Shown piece by piece: positions 41,874 through 50,340 of a stretch of 51,321 nucleotides of DNA. The notes under the pieces are model-generated. The model had not been told where the DNA came from, ran no database searches, and was given only the letters and a program-made list of their open reading frames with translations. A program made the translations under genes and the position numbers. The DNA is from Spirochaetales bacterium (GTDB lineage: Bacteria; Spirochaetota; Spirochaetia; SZUA-6; RPPD01), in the NCBI GenBank assembly GCA_016929065.1, contig JAFGJO010000060.1, positions 1 through 51,321 of the forward strand. The letters are read 5' to 3'. Every line of letters starts with the position of its first letter. Position 1 is the stretch's first letter.

Positions 41874-43253
41874 GTGGAATCAAAGAAGCTGTCTTTGGGA
41901 ACCAAACTTGGATTTGGTATCGGCGATATCGGCGGCAACATGCTGTTTCAGATTATGGGTTTTCACCTGATGTTTTATCTGACAGATACTGTCGGCTTGA
42001 GCAGTGCTTTGGCAGGCACGGCTTTAATGATCGGTAAAATATGGGATGCGGTGACTGATCCTGCTATGGGGTATATCTCTGACCGAACAAAATCCAGAAT
42101 GGGAAGGCGGCGGCCGTATCTTTTGGCCGGGGCTGTTCTTGCTTTTATTGCTATGGTCGTTATGTTTTTTAACCCTCATATTGGCAAAGAAAACGAAATG
42201 CTGCTTTTTGTCTGGGCGATCGGCGCGTTTTGCCTGCTCTGCCTTGCTTTTACCATTTTTAATGTTCCCTATTCAGCACTCACCCCGGAATTGACATCGG
42301 ACTACCAGGAAATAACCTCTGTAAACGGTTTCCGGATGTTTTTTGCTCTCATCGGTACTTTGATCGGCGCGGGAGTATTCCCCATATTCGTATCAATTTT
42401 TACCCCGGAGGGAAGTAAAGACAGCAGTCAGGGATATTTGGCCGCTGGTATAATTACCGGTCTTATCATCGCATCCGTCACCCTCATAACATTCTTCAGT
42501 ATCAAAGAAAAAAAGCGGGAAGTCGAAAAGGTAAAAACGGAGGAAAATATTTTTGTTGCATATCTGAAAACCTTCAAAAACAAATCATTTGTTTTTGTAC
42601 TTTTCGCATGGGTATTCAACATGGTCGGGATCACCATAATCAGCGCGATAATGAACTATTATTTTACCTGGATACTGGGAGATACAGAATTGACCAAGAT
42701 TGCCCTTTTTATACTGATTGCCACAGCAATGGGGAGTATGGCAATATGGGTAAAAATAATAAAAAGGCTTGAGAAAAAAATAGCGTATGCAATTGGACTT
42801 GGCATCCTTGGAGTGGTCTGTCTGATTGTATTCTTCTTTGCCGAGTTTTTTGGTGTATGGTTTATGTTTGTTATGGTGGGGATCGCCGGGATTGGATTGG
42901 CGGTGACGTATGTATCTCCATGGTCTATGGTTGCAGATACCATAGAGGAAGATCATGTTCGTACTGGTAAAAAGAAAGAAGGGACCTTCTATGGTTTGTG
43001 GACCCTGATTTCAAAAATTGGACAGGCAATTGCCTTTCAGATTATGGGAATAATTCTGTTTGTGAGCGGTTATATTGAACCGGAAAAAGGTCAGATTGTC
43101 GTACAGCCTGAGTCTGCACTCACGGCTATAAAATTCCTTCTCGGTCCGGTACCCTTTATTGTTTTAATAACAGGAATTGTTATCGTATTAAACTACCCGC
43201 TGAACGCAGCGAAATATGACGAGATAAGAAAACAGGCAGACGCCATGAAATAA
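41874..43253 (+). CDS. GPH-family sugar:cation symporter (MelB-like)
   Basis: This twelve-helix major-facilitator transporter has 459 aa. GPH marks are LGFGIGDIGGNMLFQ, WDAVTDPAMGYISDRTKSRMGRRRPYLLAGA (the family signature between helices 2 and 3), FNVPYSALTPELTSDYQE and SPWSMVADTIEEDHVRTGKKKEGTFYGLW. Such proteins bring in oligosaccharides or glycosides with Na+ or H+. The substrate is unknown. GTG 41874 has AGGGGG 6 nt upstream. It is a single gene ahead of the nucleoside phosphorylase. Confidence 0.92.
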   Translation: MESKKLSLGTKLGFGIGDIGGNMLFQIMGFHLMFYLTDTVGLSSALAGTALMIGKIWDAVTDPAMGYISDRTKSRMGRRRPYLLAGAVLAFIAMVVMFFNPHIGKENEMLLFVWAIGAFCLLCLAFTIFNVPYSALTPELTSDYQEITSVNGFRMFFALIGTLIGAGVFPIFVSIFTPEGSKDSSQGYLAAGIITGLIIASVTLITFFSIKEKKREVEKVKTEENIFVAYLKTFKNKSFVFVLFAWVFNMVGITIISAIMNYYFTWILGDTELTKIALFILIATAMGSMAIWVKIIKRLEKKIAYAIGLGILGVVCLIVFFFAEFFGVWFMFVMVGIAGIGLAVTYVSPWSMVADTIEEDHVRTGKKKEGTFYGLWTLISKIGQAIAFQIMGIILFVSGYIEPEKGQIVVQPESALTAIKFLLGPVPFIVLITGIVIVLNYPLNAAKYDEIRKQADAMK

Positions 43254-43394
43254 AACAAACTGTTTACTGAAAAAAATGAAAACAGACTGAAAATATCATT
43301 TCCAGTACACGGGAGGCGTGCGATGCAAATAAATTGTATGCTTTCCTTATTTTTGATTCGGCCTGAAAATTATTTGAAATCCGTCTCCGTTTAC

Positions 43395-43424
43395 TTGCCT
43401 GTCATGGGTGTTCCATACTATAAT
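43395..43424 (+). promoter_or_regulatory. Promoter of the nucleoside phosphorylase gene
   Basis: TTGCCT (43395-43400) and an exact TATAAT (43419-43424) are separated by 18 bp; transcription would start near 43431, about 30 bp before the chosen TTG start. Confidence 0.6.
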
Positions 43425-43462
43425 AGTTTTTAAACGACAGAGTACGATTGGAGAGACCTGGA

Positions 43463-44782
43463 TTGCGCGCGGTTGACCTCATTATAAAAAAACGTGAAGG
43501 AACGGTTCTTACAAAACAGGAAATTGAATACCTCATTTTCGGATATATCCAGGGAGATATTCCCGATTATCAGATGTCCTCATTCTGTATGGCGGTCTAT
43601 TTTAACGGGATGACCACCGAAGAAACACATGCGCTCACAAGCGCCATGTTGTATTCAGGTGAACAGATAAATTTATCTGCCTTGACAAAACCGAAAATCG
43701 ACAAGCATTCAACAGGTGGAGTGGGTGATAAAATATCCCTCATTCTTGCCCCCATTGCAGCGGCCTGCGGCCTTGTGGTTCCCATGATGTGCGGCCGGGG
43801 GTTGGGACATACAGGCGGAACCATCGATAAAATGGAAGCCATCCCGGGCTATTCGACCTGCTTGAACCGTCAGCAGATCGAAGATATCTGCAGCCGGATT
43901 GGTTTTGTCATCATGGGCCAGACTGATACAATCGCTCCGGCCGACAAGATGCTCTATGCGCTTCGTGACGTGTCCGGCACAGTTGAATCAATACCGCTGA
44001 TCACCGCAAGTATACTCTCGAAAAAGCTCGCCGAAGGAGCTGACGGTTTCGTCTTTGATGTGAAAGCGGGAGTCGGTGCCTTTATGCAAGATGTTGCTGA
44101 AGCAACATCTCTTGCCGGTTCACTGGTTTCCACCACCGCTGCGTTCGGCAAACCAGCCGCAGCATGCATTACCGACATGAACGCGCCGCTCGGGCGCATG
44201 ATCGGTAATAGATGTGAAGTCGCTGAAGCCTATGAATGTCTTGGCGGTAAAATGCCCGACGATATTCAGGAGATCACTTTTTCATTGGTTTCAGAGATGC
44301 TTATTCTTGGGAACATTACAGATACCTTGGAGAAATCAGTCAAGCTGATAAAAGAAAAAATAACAGACAGCACTGCCAGAAATCTGTTTTTGGAAAATGT
44401 TCGTCTTCAGGGCGGGACTTGTGACATGTTTTTGCATGATAAAGGCTTCACGCTGCCTGAAAATACGGTTGCCATCAAAGCTCGAAAAAACGGCATCCTT
44501 CACGGAATTCATGCCTGCAAAATAGGAATAGCTTCAATGCTGCTTGGTGCCGGACGGACCAAAAAAACAGATGATATACTCCCCGATGCAGGCGTTGAAT
44601 TGTTTGTCACGCGCGGTGATGCAGTGAAAGCAGGGGATGAACTGGGAATATTGTTCAGTGCACCGCATATACGCATGGATGAAGCTCTGCTTTTGGCTGA
44701 AGAAGCTTTTGAAATACAGGATAAGCCTTTTGTTAAAAAATCACTGCTCCTGGGAAAGATAGACGCTCATGATCTGGATTAA
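43463..44782 (+). CDS. Pyrimidine-nucleoside / thymidine phosphorylase
   Basis: The 439-aa enzyme splits thymidine, deoxyuridine or uridine with phosphate. Marks are RAVDLIIKKREG at the N-terminus, KIDKHSTGGVGDKISLILAP (phosphate/ribose site), GRGLGHTGGTIDKMEAIPGY, LYALRDVSGTVESIPLITASILSKKLAEG and DVKAGVGAFM. I choose TTG 43463, with GGAGAG 7 nt before it, which gives the conserved start; TTG 43448 would add five residues. DeoA and Pdp cannot be told apart by eye. The end overlaps the RecJ-like gene by 14 bp. Confidence 0.93.
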   Translation: MRAVDLIIKKREGTVLTKQEIEYLIFGYIQGDIPDYQMSSFCMAVYFNGMTTEETHALTSAMLYSGEQINLSALTKPKIDKHSTGGVGDKISLILAPIAAACGLVVPMMCGRGLGHTGGTIDKMEAIPGYSTCLNRQQIEDICSRIGFVIMGQTDTIAPADKMLYALRDVSGTVESIPLITASILSKKLAEGADGFVFDVKAGVGAFMQDVAEATSLAGSLVSTTAAFGKPAAACITDMNAPLGRMIGNRCEVAEAYECLGGKMPDDIQEITFSLVSEMLILGNITDTLEKSVKLIKEKITDSTARNLFLENVRLQGGTCDMFLHDKGFTLPENTVAIKARKNGILHGIHACKIGIASMLLGAGRTKKTDDILPDAGVELFVTRGDAVKAGDELGILFSAPHIRMDEALLLAEEAFEIQDKPFVKKSLLLGKIDAHDLD

Positions 44783-46955
44783 AAAAGAAATAGACGGTTC
44801 ACAGGTTAAGGAACTCAGTATAAAATATGAAATTGATATTATTCTTGCTTCGATACTGGTGCGAAGGGGAATCGTTGATCCGGAAAAACTCGTTTATTAT
44901 CTTGAAGACGACATCCGGTTTCTCAACAACCCATTTTGCTTCCTGCAAATGGAAAAGGCAGTTGACAGGATATACCAGGCAATAGAAAAAAAGGAAAAGA
45001 TACTTATCTATGGTGACCGTGATGTTGACGGGATTACCTCGACGGTCTGTATGGTTGAATCACTTACCTCTCTTGGCGCTGATGTCGGATGGGCTGTGCC
45101 GCTTGGAAACGATGATTACGGGTTGTCTCTGACTGACGTGGAAGATGCTGCGAAAAACAATATGCGCCTGCTGATAACGGTTGATTGCGGAATATCAAAT
45201 ATTAATGAAGTGGAATTGGCCATTACAAGGGGCATTGATGTTATTGTGGTTGATCACCACAATCCGCCGTCACTCTTGCCCCATGCGTTTGCCGTTATTA
45301 ATCCAAAAACCGAAAGTTCGGGGTATCCCTTTCGTGAACTCGCAGGCTGCGGCGTTGCCTCTAAGCTCGACTGGGCGCTGAATTTCGCAAAAAGTGACTT
45401 TTATAAAAAGGACAGCCTACTACTCAGTTGTACCCCCTTGAATGAATCATATTTATTGGAAGCAGTTGTAGTCCGCAATTGCGTGGAAAAAAAGCGTTTC
45501 AGGGAAAACGTTGTCCCCGGCATCGGTGCGGCGATTCTTGGAAAACTCACTGAATTTGCCGGCAATACTGATATCTATCTGTTTGATAAAGCTGAACAGC
45601 TCAAACTGTTCGGGAAAGCCTTTACTGTTTCCTGGCCTTTCAAAGAAGCCCTGAATTTTCAGGATCTCCTGAAGGAGGTATTTCCCGCTCTTGCAGGAAA
45701 AAGTCTGTTAAGAATAAAAGAAAAAAGCAGAATCGGGAAATATCAGCGAAAAATGATTTCCGAATTTGAGATGTTTATCAGTCTTTATATGTCTGCAGTC
45801 CTGAAAAAAGAGAAACCATGTATCGATGCGGCCCTGCAGCGGCTTGATCTGGTTGCACTGGGAACAATTGCAGATTTAATGCCGCTGGTCAATGAAAACA
45901 GAATCATCGTGAAAAAGGGTCTTTCTCTGATCAGTTCCTTTTCGCGGGAAGGGCTTCGTGAACTTCTTGTAAAGAAAAATTTACTGGGAAAAGAGATTTC
46001 CACTACCGAAATATCGTGGCAGATAAGCCCCATTATTAATGCTTCAGGCAGGCTGGGAGAACCAAACAAGGCTGTCGAATTGTTCCTTGCAAAAGAGCAG
46101 CGTCATCTCGACGAATTATCAGAATATATTTTTGATTTGAATGAACAGCGGAAAGATATAGGCGATACGTTATGGCGGAATATCCAGCGCGAAGCCCGTG
46201 AATCGTATGATAAAACAAATCAAAAATTCGTCATCGTTGCAGACAGGTCGATTCATCGCGGGGTGACCGGGATTCTGGCAACCAAGCTGGTGAATTATTT
46301 CAAGGTACCTGCATGCATTATTTGTCAGCTGCCGGAAAAGGCAGTCGGATCGATGAGAAGTACACCGGATTTTCCGTTGACAAGATTTCTTGACCAATTC
46401 AAACCAATTCTGACCGATTATGGCGGACACGATATGGCTGCCGGTTTTAACCTTCCAAATAACAGACTCGATGAATTTTTACATCAGCTTCATGATGTCA
46501 TCGAAACTACGGTATTTCCCGAAGAACAGGAAAAATTTCTGCTGGTTGATGCAGAAATCCCGCTCCGGTTTCTGTCGCCGGATCTTTATAACAATGTAGT
46601 GAAACTTATGCCGTTTGGAGAGGGGAATCCTCCGGTACTTTTCTTCACACCGGGACTGCTGGTGGAAAAATGTGATGTGGTTGGAAAAAAAGAACAGGTT
46701 CACATCAAGCTGCTTCTTTCTTCTGACAGGTTCAAATTTCCCGCCATGCTGTGGAATGGTGTCGAATTATATAAAACGCAATTTTCTGTCGGAGAAAAAG
46801 TTGATGTTGTCTACAAAATGTCAAAGAATACGTTCATGAATACAGAGACCATACAGCTGGTTATAGAAGATATTGCCCGTCATGGAGAGAAAAAGCTTTC
46901 TGTAGACCGGCAGGAAACAACTATATTTGATGAAAATGTATTTTCAAAATATTAA
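44769..46955 (+). CDS. recJ: RecJ-like single-strand DNA exonuclease with large insertion
   Basis: DHH/DHHA1 phosphoesterase of 728 aa. DHH motifs are YGDRDVDGITST (81-92), ITVDCGIS (137-143), VDHHNPP (161-167) and LVALGTIADLMPL (361-373), followed by INASGRLGEPNKA. The DHHA1 signature YGGHDMAAGF lies near residue 555, and a C-terminal OB-like domain (PFGEGNPPVLFF ...) completes the RecJ layout. Unlike classical RecJ, about 135 residues (205-345) are inserted between the third and fourth DHH motifs. The inserted part looks helical and has no known motif. It may be a spirochaete-specific extension. The start overlaps the phosphorylase gene. Confidence 0.88.
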   Translation: MIWIKKEIDGSQVKELSIKYEIDIILASILVRRGIVDPEKLVYYLEDDIRFLNNPFCFLQMEKAVDRIYQAIEKKEKILIYGDRDVDGITSTVCMVESLTSLGADVGWAVPLGNDDYGLSLTDVEDAAKNNMRLLITVDCGISNINEVELAITRGIDVIVVDHHNPPSLLPHAFAVINPKTESSGYPFRELAGCGVASKLDWALNFAKSDFYKKDSLLLSCTPLNESYLLEAVVVRNCVEKKRFRENVVPGIGAAILGKLTEFAGNTDIYLFDKAEQLKLFGKAFTVSWPFKEALNFQDLLKEVFPALAGKSLLRIKEKSRIGKYQRKMISEFEMFISLYMSAVLKKEKPCIDAALQRLDLVALGTIADLMPLVNENRIIVKKGLSLISSFSREGLRELLVKKNLLGKEISTTEISWQISPIINASGRLGEPNKAVELFLAKEQRHLDELSEYIFDLNEQRKDIGDTLWRNIQREARESYDKTNQKFVIVADRSIHRGVTGILATKLVNYFKVPACIICQLPEKAVGSMRSTPDFPLTRFLDQFKPILTDYGGHDMAAGFNLPNNRLDEFLHQLHDVIETTVFPEEQEKFLLVDAEIPLRFLSPDLYNNVVKLMPFGEGNPPVLFFTPGLLVEKCDVVGKKEQVHIKLLLSSDRFKFPAMLWNGVELYKTQFSVGEKVDVVYKMSKNTFMNTETIQLVIEDIARHGEKKLSVDRQETTIFDENVFSKY

Positions 46956-46973
46956 TAACGAATAGTATTGAGC

Positions 46974-47002
46974 TTGACAGAATACGGGAATATCAGTATA
47001 TT
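46974..47002 (+). promoter_or_regulatory. Promoter of the zinc-ribbon gene
   Basis: TTGACA (46974-46979), 17 bp and TATATT (46997-47002) give a near-consensus sigma70-type promoter about 60 bp before the ATG at 47065. It is the strongest promoter match in the window and suggests high expression of the small protein. Confidence 0.75.
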
Positions 47003-47064
47003 TTTACAAAATCAAAATCCATACATATTGAGTTGATCCAAACACAATCGGTAGGAGGAAAACC

Positions 47065-47238
47065 ATGGCCGAAATTAGTAAGAATGCACGTATTGGTATC
47101 GTTACCCAGAAATTTTTCTGCGGGTGCGGTGGTGAAGTAAAGATGAAATCAATTTTTACAAAAGGCAAATTGAAAAATCTTGCAGAATGCACTCAGTGTA
47201 ACCGGACAGAGCGCCGGCCAAGTGATTTTCGGGCATAG
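47065..47238 (+). CDS. 57-aa zinc-ribbon protein
   Basis: A small basic protein with MAEISKNARIGIVTQKFFC at the start and four Cys in a ribbon arrangement: CGC at 19-21 and CTQC at 42-45, separated by a Lys-rich hairpin (KMKSIFTKGKLKNLAE). It ends RTERRPSDFRA. It is not ribosomal protein L33 or L36 by sequence. The expression signals are strong: AGGAGG 6 nt before the ATG, a near-consensus promoter and its own terminator. This suggests an abundant RNA- or ribosome-associated protein, which is inference. I know of no described function. Confidence 0.85.
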   Translation: MAEISKNARIGIVTQKFFCGCGGEVKMKSIFTKGKLKNLAECTQCNRTERRPSDFRA

Positions 47239-47262
47239 TCTGCGAAAATAACTGTTGTAATC

Positions 47263-47326
47263 AAGGGGCATGTAAAAAGTCATGGTTTCAATGCCATTAT
47301 GACTTTCAAGACATCCCCTTTTTTAT
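47263..47326. terminator. Shared terminator hairpin between the zinc-ribbon gene and plsC
   Basis: AAGGGGCATGT (47263-47273) and AAAAGTCAT pair with ATGACTTT and ACATCCCCTT (ending 47320), followed by a T-run on the plus strand. A long, slightly bulged stem of about 20 bp lies between two convergent genes and overlaps the last codons of plsC. Confidence 0.75.
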
Positions 47327-48066
47327 TGTTTTCGCCAGTCATTGATCTGGATTTGAATATCGTGTTTGATCGTGTTAAGAAGTTCGGAAATATCATTTTT
47401 TCCTTTTACATTTGGAAATACCTTCAATACCTTCGTCCTGTATTGTAATCCCCTGATAAATAGAAAATCATTGAATGTTCGTATTTTGTAACCACCGTCG
47501 ATTGCAACGGAAACAACCGGTAAATCGGAATTGCCGATTAAAAAACGTGCTCCTGCCTCATGAAATTTACCCAATTCCCCGTCACGCGAACGTGTTCCTT
47601 CAGGGAATAATACCGGCGTGATATGTGGCCCTGGGAGGGCGAGAACCCGGTCGAAGGATCGCTTGGTAGACCTGAAACTGCCGCGTCGGGTGACAAAAGC
47701 ATGATTCCCGTGTCTGAGACCGACAGAAACCGAAGGTATCCAGTACTTTAATTCTTTTTTGGCGCTGAATTTAAGGTCGTGTTTTGGAAACACGCTTACC
47801 AGAATTGGAATATCAGCAAGGCTCTGGTGGTTGCTGATAAGGATAAATTTATCAGGGAGTGTTTCAAGAGGGATGGCTGATTCATGGATAAAATTGATAC
47901 CTGCATAGAATTCAGCCAGTCTTTTTGAAGAGTTGCTCATTGTGCGGAAAAAATCATTCCAGAATTCACCGTACTTTTTTCTGTTGAAATAACGCATTAA
48001 TTTTGATTGTATATCCCATACGACAAGACAAAGCACTAATGTTAAAATAAAAATGATACTACCCAT
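47323..48066 (-). CDS. plsC: 1-acyl-sn-glycerol-3-phosphate acyltransferase
   Basis: Membrane-bound LPLAT family acyltransferase of 247 aa. The catalytic NHQSLADIP holds His80 and Asp85 (HX4D), and the substrate motif is VLFPEGTRSRDGELGKFHEAGARFL. One N-terminal hydrophobic helix (about 3-20) anchors it in the inner membrane. It makes phosphatidic acid from lysophosphatidic acid, upstream of the PgsA step encoded 2.5 kb away. It is transcribed alone on the minus strand. Confidence 0.92.
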   Translation of the reverse strand: MGSIIFILTLVLCLVVWDIQSKLMRYFNRKKYGEFWNDFFRTMSNSSKRLAEFYAGINFIHESAIPLETLPDKFILISNHQSLADIPILVSVFPKHDLKFSAKKELKYWIPSVSVGLRHGNHAFVTRRGSFRSTKRSFDRVLALPGPHITPVLFPEGTRSRDGELGKFHEAGARFLIGNSDLPVVSVAIDGGYKIRTFNDFLFIRGLQYRTKVLKVFPNVKGKNDISELLNTIKHDIQIQINDWRKQ

Positions 48067-48208
48067 AAACTGTGGTTACTTTAAATTTTTTTCATTAGTT
48101 TGAACAGGGATTTTGAGAAATATTATGAAAAATAAGCTATTATATGCATATCTGATTGACAAAAAGCTTTTTTTTATGCAATGTTGACAACCGAACATTT
48201 TTTTAACG

Positions 48209-48221
48209 AAAGGGGGTGATC
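48209..48221 (+). promoter_or_regulatory. Extended Shine-Dalgarno of rpsU, complementary to the 16S rRNA 3' tail
   Basis: AAAGGGGGTGATC matches the complement of the usual bacterial 16S 3' end (GATCACCTCCTTT) over 13 nt with one G:U pair. Most genes here show 4-6 nt sites. The GTG start usually called for rpsU lies within this element. Confidence 0.75.
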
Positions 48222-48428
48222 ACTATCGCATACGTAACCGTTAACGGCGAAGAACCTCTTGAAAAAGCGCTGAAACGTTTCAAGCGTGAAGTAGAGAAGG
48301 AAGGCATAATCCGCGAATGGAAAAAGCGTGAATATTTTGAAAAACCTTCAACAATCAAGAATCGAAAAGATAAAGCGAATAAAAGGAAGCAGGAAAAAAA
48401 GCTTCGGAAAAGCGGTCCTTCCCGATAA
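48216..48428 (+). CDS. rpsU: Small ribosomal subunit protein bS21
   Basis: Basic 70-aa protein with [55 protein letters not shown], a standard bS21 with a longer basic tail. It binds the 30S platform near the 16S 3' end. The canonical start is GTG 48216, but that codon overlaps the ribosome-binding site. A better-spaced start is ATC at 48225, 8 nt after AGGGGG, which gives the bS21-like beginning M-AYVTV. Use of ATC would make it a rare non-canonical start like AUU in infC. It is followed by a clear terminator. Confidence 0.93.
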   Translation: MITIAYVTVNGEEPLEKALKRFKREVEKEGIIREWKKREYFEKPSTIKNRKDKANKRKQEKKLRKSGPSR

Positions 48429-48499
48429 AGTGATGAACACCCTGTAAATTTGTATGGAATAAATACATACACAGAATAGTAATTATTGATAAAAAGCAT

Positions 48500-48535
48500 G
48501 GCAGTGGAAAACTCTTTTTTCACTGCCTTTTTTTT
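48500..48535 (+). terminator. Terminator of rpsU
   Basis: GGCAGTG (48500-48506) and CACTGCC (48521-48527) form a 7-bp stem extended by A:T pairs in the loop, followed by T8. It lies 71 bp past the rpsU stop. Confidence 0.85.
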
Positions 48536-48539
48536 ATAA

Positions 48540-48574
48540 AAAAAATCCCGCATCCAGAATGTGGAGTGCGGGAT
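48540..48574 (-). terminator. Terminator of tRNA-Phe
   Basis: On the minus strand, ATCCCGCA/TGCGGGAT with an inner TCCA/TGGA (48545-48574) forms a 12-bp stem with one bulge and is followed by T7. It starts 3 bp after the tRNA 3' end. Confidence 0.85.
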
Positions 48575-48577
48575 ACA

Positions 48578-48650
48578 TGCCGCCGATCAGAATTGAACTG
48601 ATGACACGTGGATTTTCAGTCCACTGCTCTACCGACTGAGCTACAGCGGC
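48578..48650 (-). tRNA. tRNA-Phe (GAA anticodon)
   Basis: Read on the minus strand, the acceptor stem is GCCGCTG with CGGCGGC (one G:U pair). The D arm contains AGCTCAGTCGGTAGAGC, the anticodon arm GTGGACTGAAAATCCAC has anticodon GAA, and the T arm is ATCAGTTCAATTCTGAT. The discriminator is A, and CCA is not encoded. It stands alone, with a terminator directly downstream and a 17-bp hairpin 2 bp upstream of its 5' end. Confidence 0.97.
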
Positions 48651-48652
48651 TT

Positions 48653-48930
48653 GAGATAAAATAAAAAGGTTTGATACCTTTTTATTTTATCTCTTTTTAA
48701 TTCCTCGAGTTGCATACAACTCTGCGAAATTAAAAATAATAAGGTATATTTCTGAAATCCTCAATAGGATTTCAGAAATGAAAGCTGTTTAAAATCCTCA
48801 ACAGGATTTTTATTGCTCATTCCTCGAATTACTTTGTTCTTCTTCGGAATAAAAAAGAATAATTGCCGGAATTATTGTGTAATTCGGGACAATTACGAAC
48901 ATTCCGGTTTCTTTTAAAAACCAGAATGTA
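48653..48930. repeat. Cluster of hairpins between tRNA-Phe and the FliG-like gene
   Basis: At least six inverted repeats occur in 280 bp without a gene. GAGATAAAATAAAAAGG pairs perfectly with 48677-48693 (17 bp, 7-nt loop); GAGTTG/CAACTC (48707-48722); TTTCTGAAATCCT/AGGATTTCAGAAA (48749-48778, 13 bp, CAAT loop); AAAATCCT/AGGATTTT (48791-48810, CAAC loop); AATTA/TAATT flanked by CCG/CGG (about 48862-48885); ACATTC-GGTTT/AAACC-GAATGT (about 48900-48929). Two of them share the core AATCCTCAAyAGGATT. Function unknown. Confidence 0.75.
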
Positions 48931-49066
48931 GAATGAAAACTATCAGTATTTTTTTTATCTGTCAAGTGGTTTCATCAAAAATACCGGATTCAATCTGTTT
49001 TTTTCCTTGACAGAGAAAGAGAATTTACTACAGAATAATATTATAAAAAGCAGGGAGGGGACTCCG

Positions 49067-50134
49067 ATGGATCCCGAAAAAAACACATTACCGTCTGATG
49101 TATTGAAAAACAATGGTTTCCTGAGAAAAATTGACCGGGAAAAGGGATTCAGGAAGGCTGCCGAATTTCTGCTTCTCCTTGACAAGGAGAAGGCATCAAA
49201 AGTTTTGCATGAGCTTAACGAAAATGAACGTGAAGGTATTGTTCAGGAAATTATCAGTATTCAGAAGATTGACACAGCTGAAGCAGAACGGGTTCTGGAA
49301 GAATTCGGGATTATAAAAAATAAAAAAAGACAGGAAGATCTTTCAGTAAAAGGAGGGATTGACCGTGCCCGTGAGATCCTGACCGCCGCAATTGGCCATG
49401 AAAAGGCGGAAGGCATTCTCGATAAAGTTTCCTTTCGCATGCAGGTCAATCCATTTGACTTTTTAAATGAATCTGATGAGAATCAGGTCACTGCGGTCCT
49501 CGGGAATGAATCGGTACCGGTGTTATCGCTTGTTTGCGCACACTGTGACTCACGACTTGCCTCCGGAATCATTTCGAAACTTCCATTTGAAAAACAAATT
49601 CAGGTCGTAAAAAGAATCGGGAGGCTTGAAAAGCTTGATCCTGCAATTGTGCGACAGACAGCAGACTCTATTAAAAAGAAGCTGTACATGACGTCACCGA
49701 TTACCAGCCAGACTGTTGACGGAAAGACTGCATTACTGAATATTCTGAAACAGATGGATTTTGGAAAAGAGCGCCTGATCATCGACGCCCTCTCGGAAGA
49801 TCAGCCGGAACTTTCGCAGGAAATCGAGAAACAGCTATACAGCATGGAATTGTTCCTGAAAATACCCAAAAAACAGCTTTCAATGTTCTTGCGGGAATTG
49901 TCCGACACACTATTTGCCATGATGATAAAAGGTGAATCAGATGAAGTCCGAGAGTATCTGCTTGAATGTGTTTCAGACAGGCGGCGGGAATTGATTCTTG
50001 AAGAAAGTGATATTATAGGCGAAGTGAAAAAAAGCCGGGTGCGTAAAGAACAGGAAGATGTTTTTTCCCTGCTTCGGAAAAAAATTGAAGAAGGTGAAAT
50101 CAGTATCCTTGAGAATCCCGATTTGTATGTATGA
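49067..50134 (+). CDS. FliG-like flagellar motor switch paralogue
   Basis: The 355-aa chain follows FliG layout: an N-terminal helical domain (FRKAAEFLLLLDKEKASKVLHELNENEREGIVQEII ... VLEEFG), the VKGGIDRAREIL linker, a middle domain with FLNESDENQVTAVLGNESVPVLSLVCAHCDSRLASGIISKLP, and a C-terminal domain. The canonical EHPQTIA motif of the middle domain is degenerate (NESDENQVTAVL), and the charged torque helix is not clear. This suggests a second, non-canonical FliG like those in spirochaetes (FliG1 of Borrelia). The start is ATG 49067 with GGGAGGGG 6 nt upstream. No other flagellar gene is in the window. Confidence 0.78.
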   Translation: MDPEKNTLPSDVLKNNGFLRKIDREKGFRKAAEFLLLLDKEKASKVLHELNENEREGIVQEIISIQKIDTAEAERVLEEFGIIKNKKRQEDLSVKGGIDRAREILTAAIGHEKAEGILDKVSFRMQVNPFDFLNESDENQVTAVLGNESVPVLSLVCAHCDSRLASGIISKLPFEKQIQVVKRIGRLEKLDPAIVRQTADSIKKKLYMTSPITSQTVDGKTALLNILKQMDFGKERLIIDALSEDQPELSQEIEKQLYSMELFLKIPKKQLSMFLRELSDTLFAMMIKGESDEVREYLLECVSDRRRELILEESDIIGEVKKSRVRKEQEDVFSLLRKKIEEGEISILENPDLYV

Positions 50135-50235
50135 TACGCTTAAAACAGTCAATGTTCGTTTCATTTGCATTTATTCGGCTTTTTGATCAGAATATATACA
50201 AGCAGATAAATCAGTATAGTTTGGATCCATTAATA

Positions 50236-50264
50236 TTGAAACTGATTTAAAAATATGGTATGTT
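50236..50264 (+). promoter_or_regulatory. Promoter of the 47-aa ORF and pgsA
   Basis: TTGAAA (50236-50241), 17 bp and TATGTT (50259-50264) lie about 75 bp before the ATG at 50341. The remaining interval from the FliG-like gene (50135-50235) shows nothing else. Confidence 0.5.
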
Positions 50265-50340
50265 GTTAAGAATAGAACAGTTATCCAGACCATAAAAAAT
50301 ACAGACAGAAGCAGAGACAGAGTGTGGAGGTTTCAAGAAG

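Noticed and set aside
47065-47238. Ribosomal protein L33 or L36
   Set aside because: Size and Cys pairs are similar, but spacing and surrounding residues do not match either family.
48653-48930. CRISPR array
   Set aside because: The repeats differ in length and sequence and are spaced irregularly; no cas gene is in the window.
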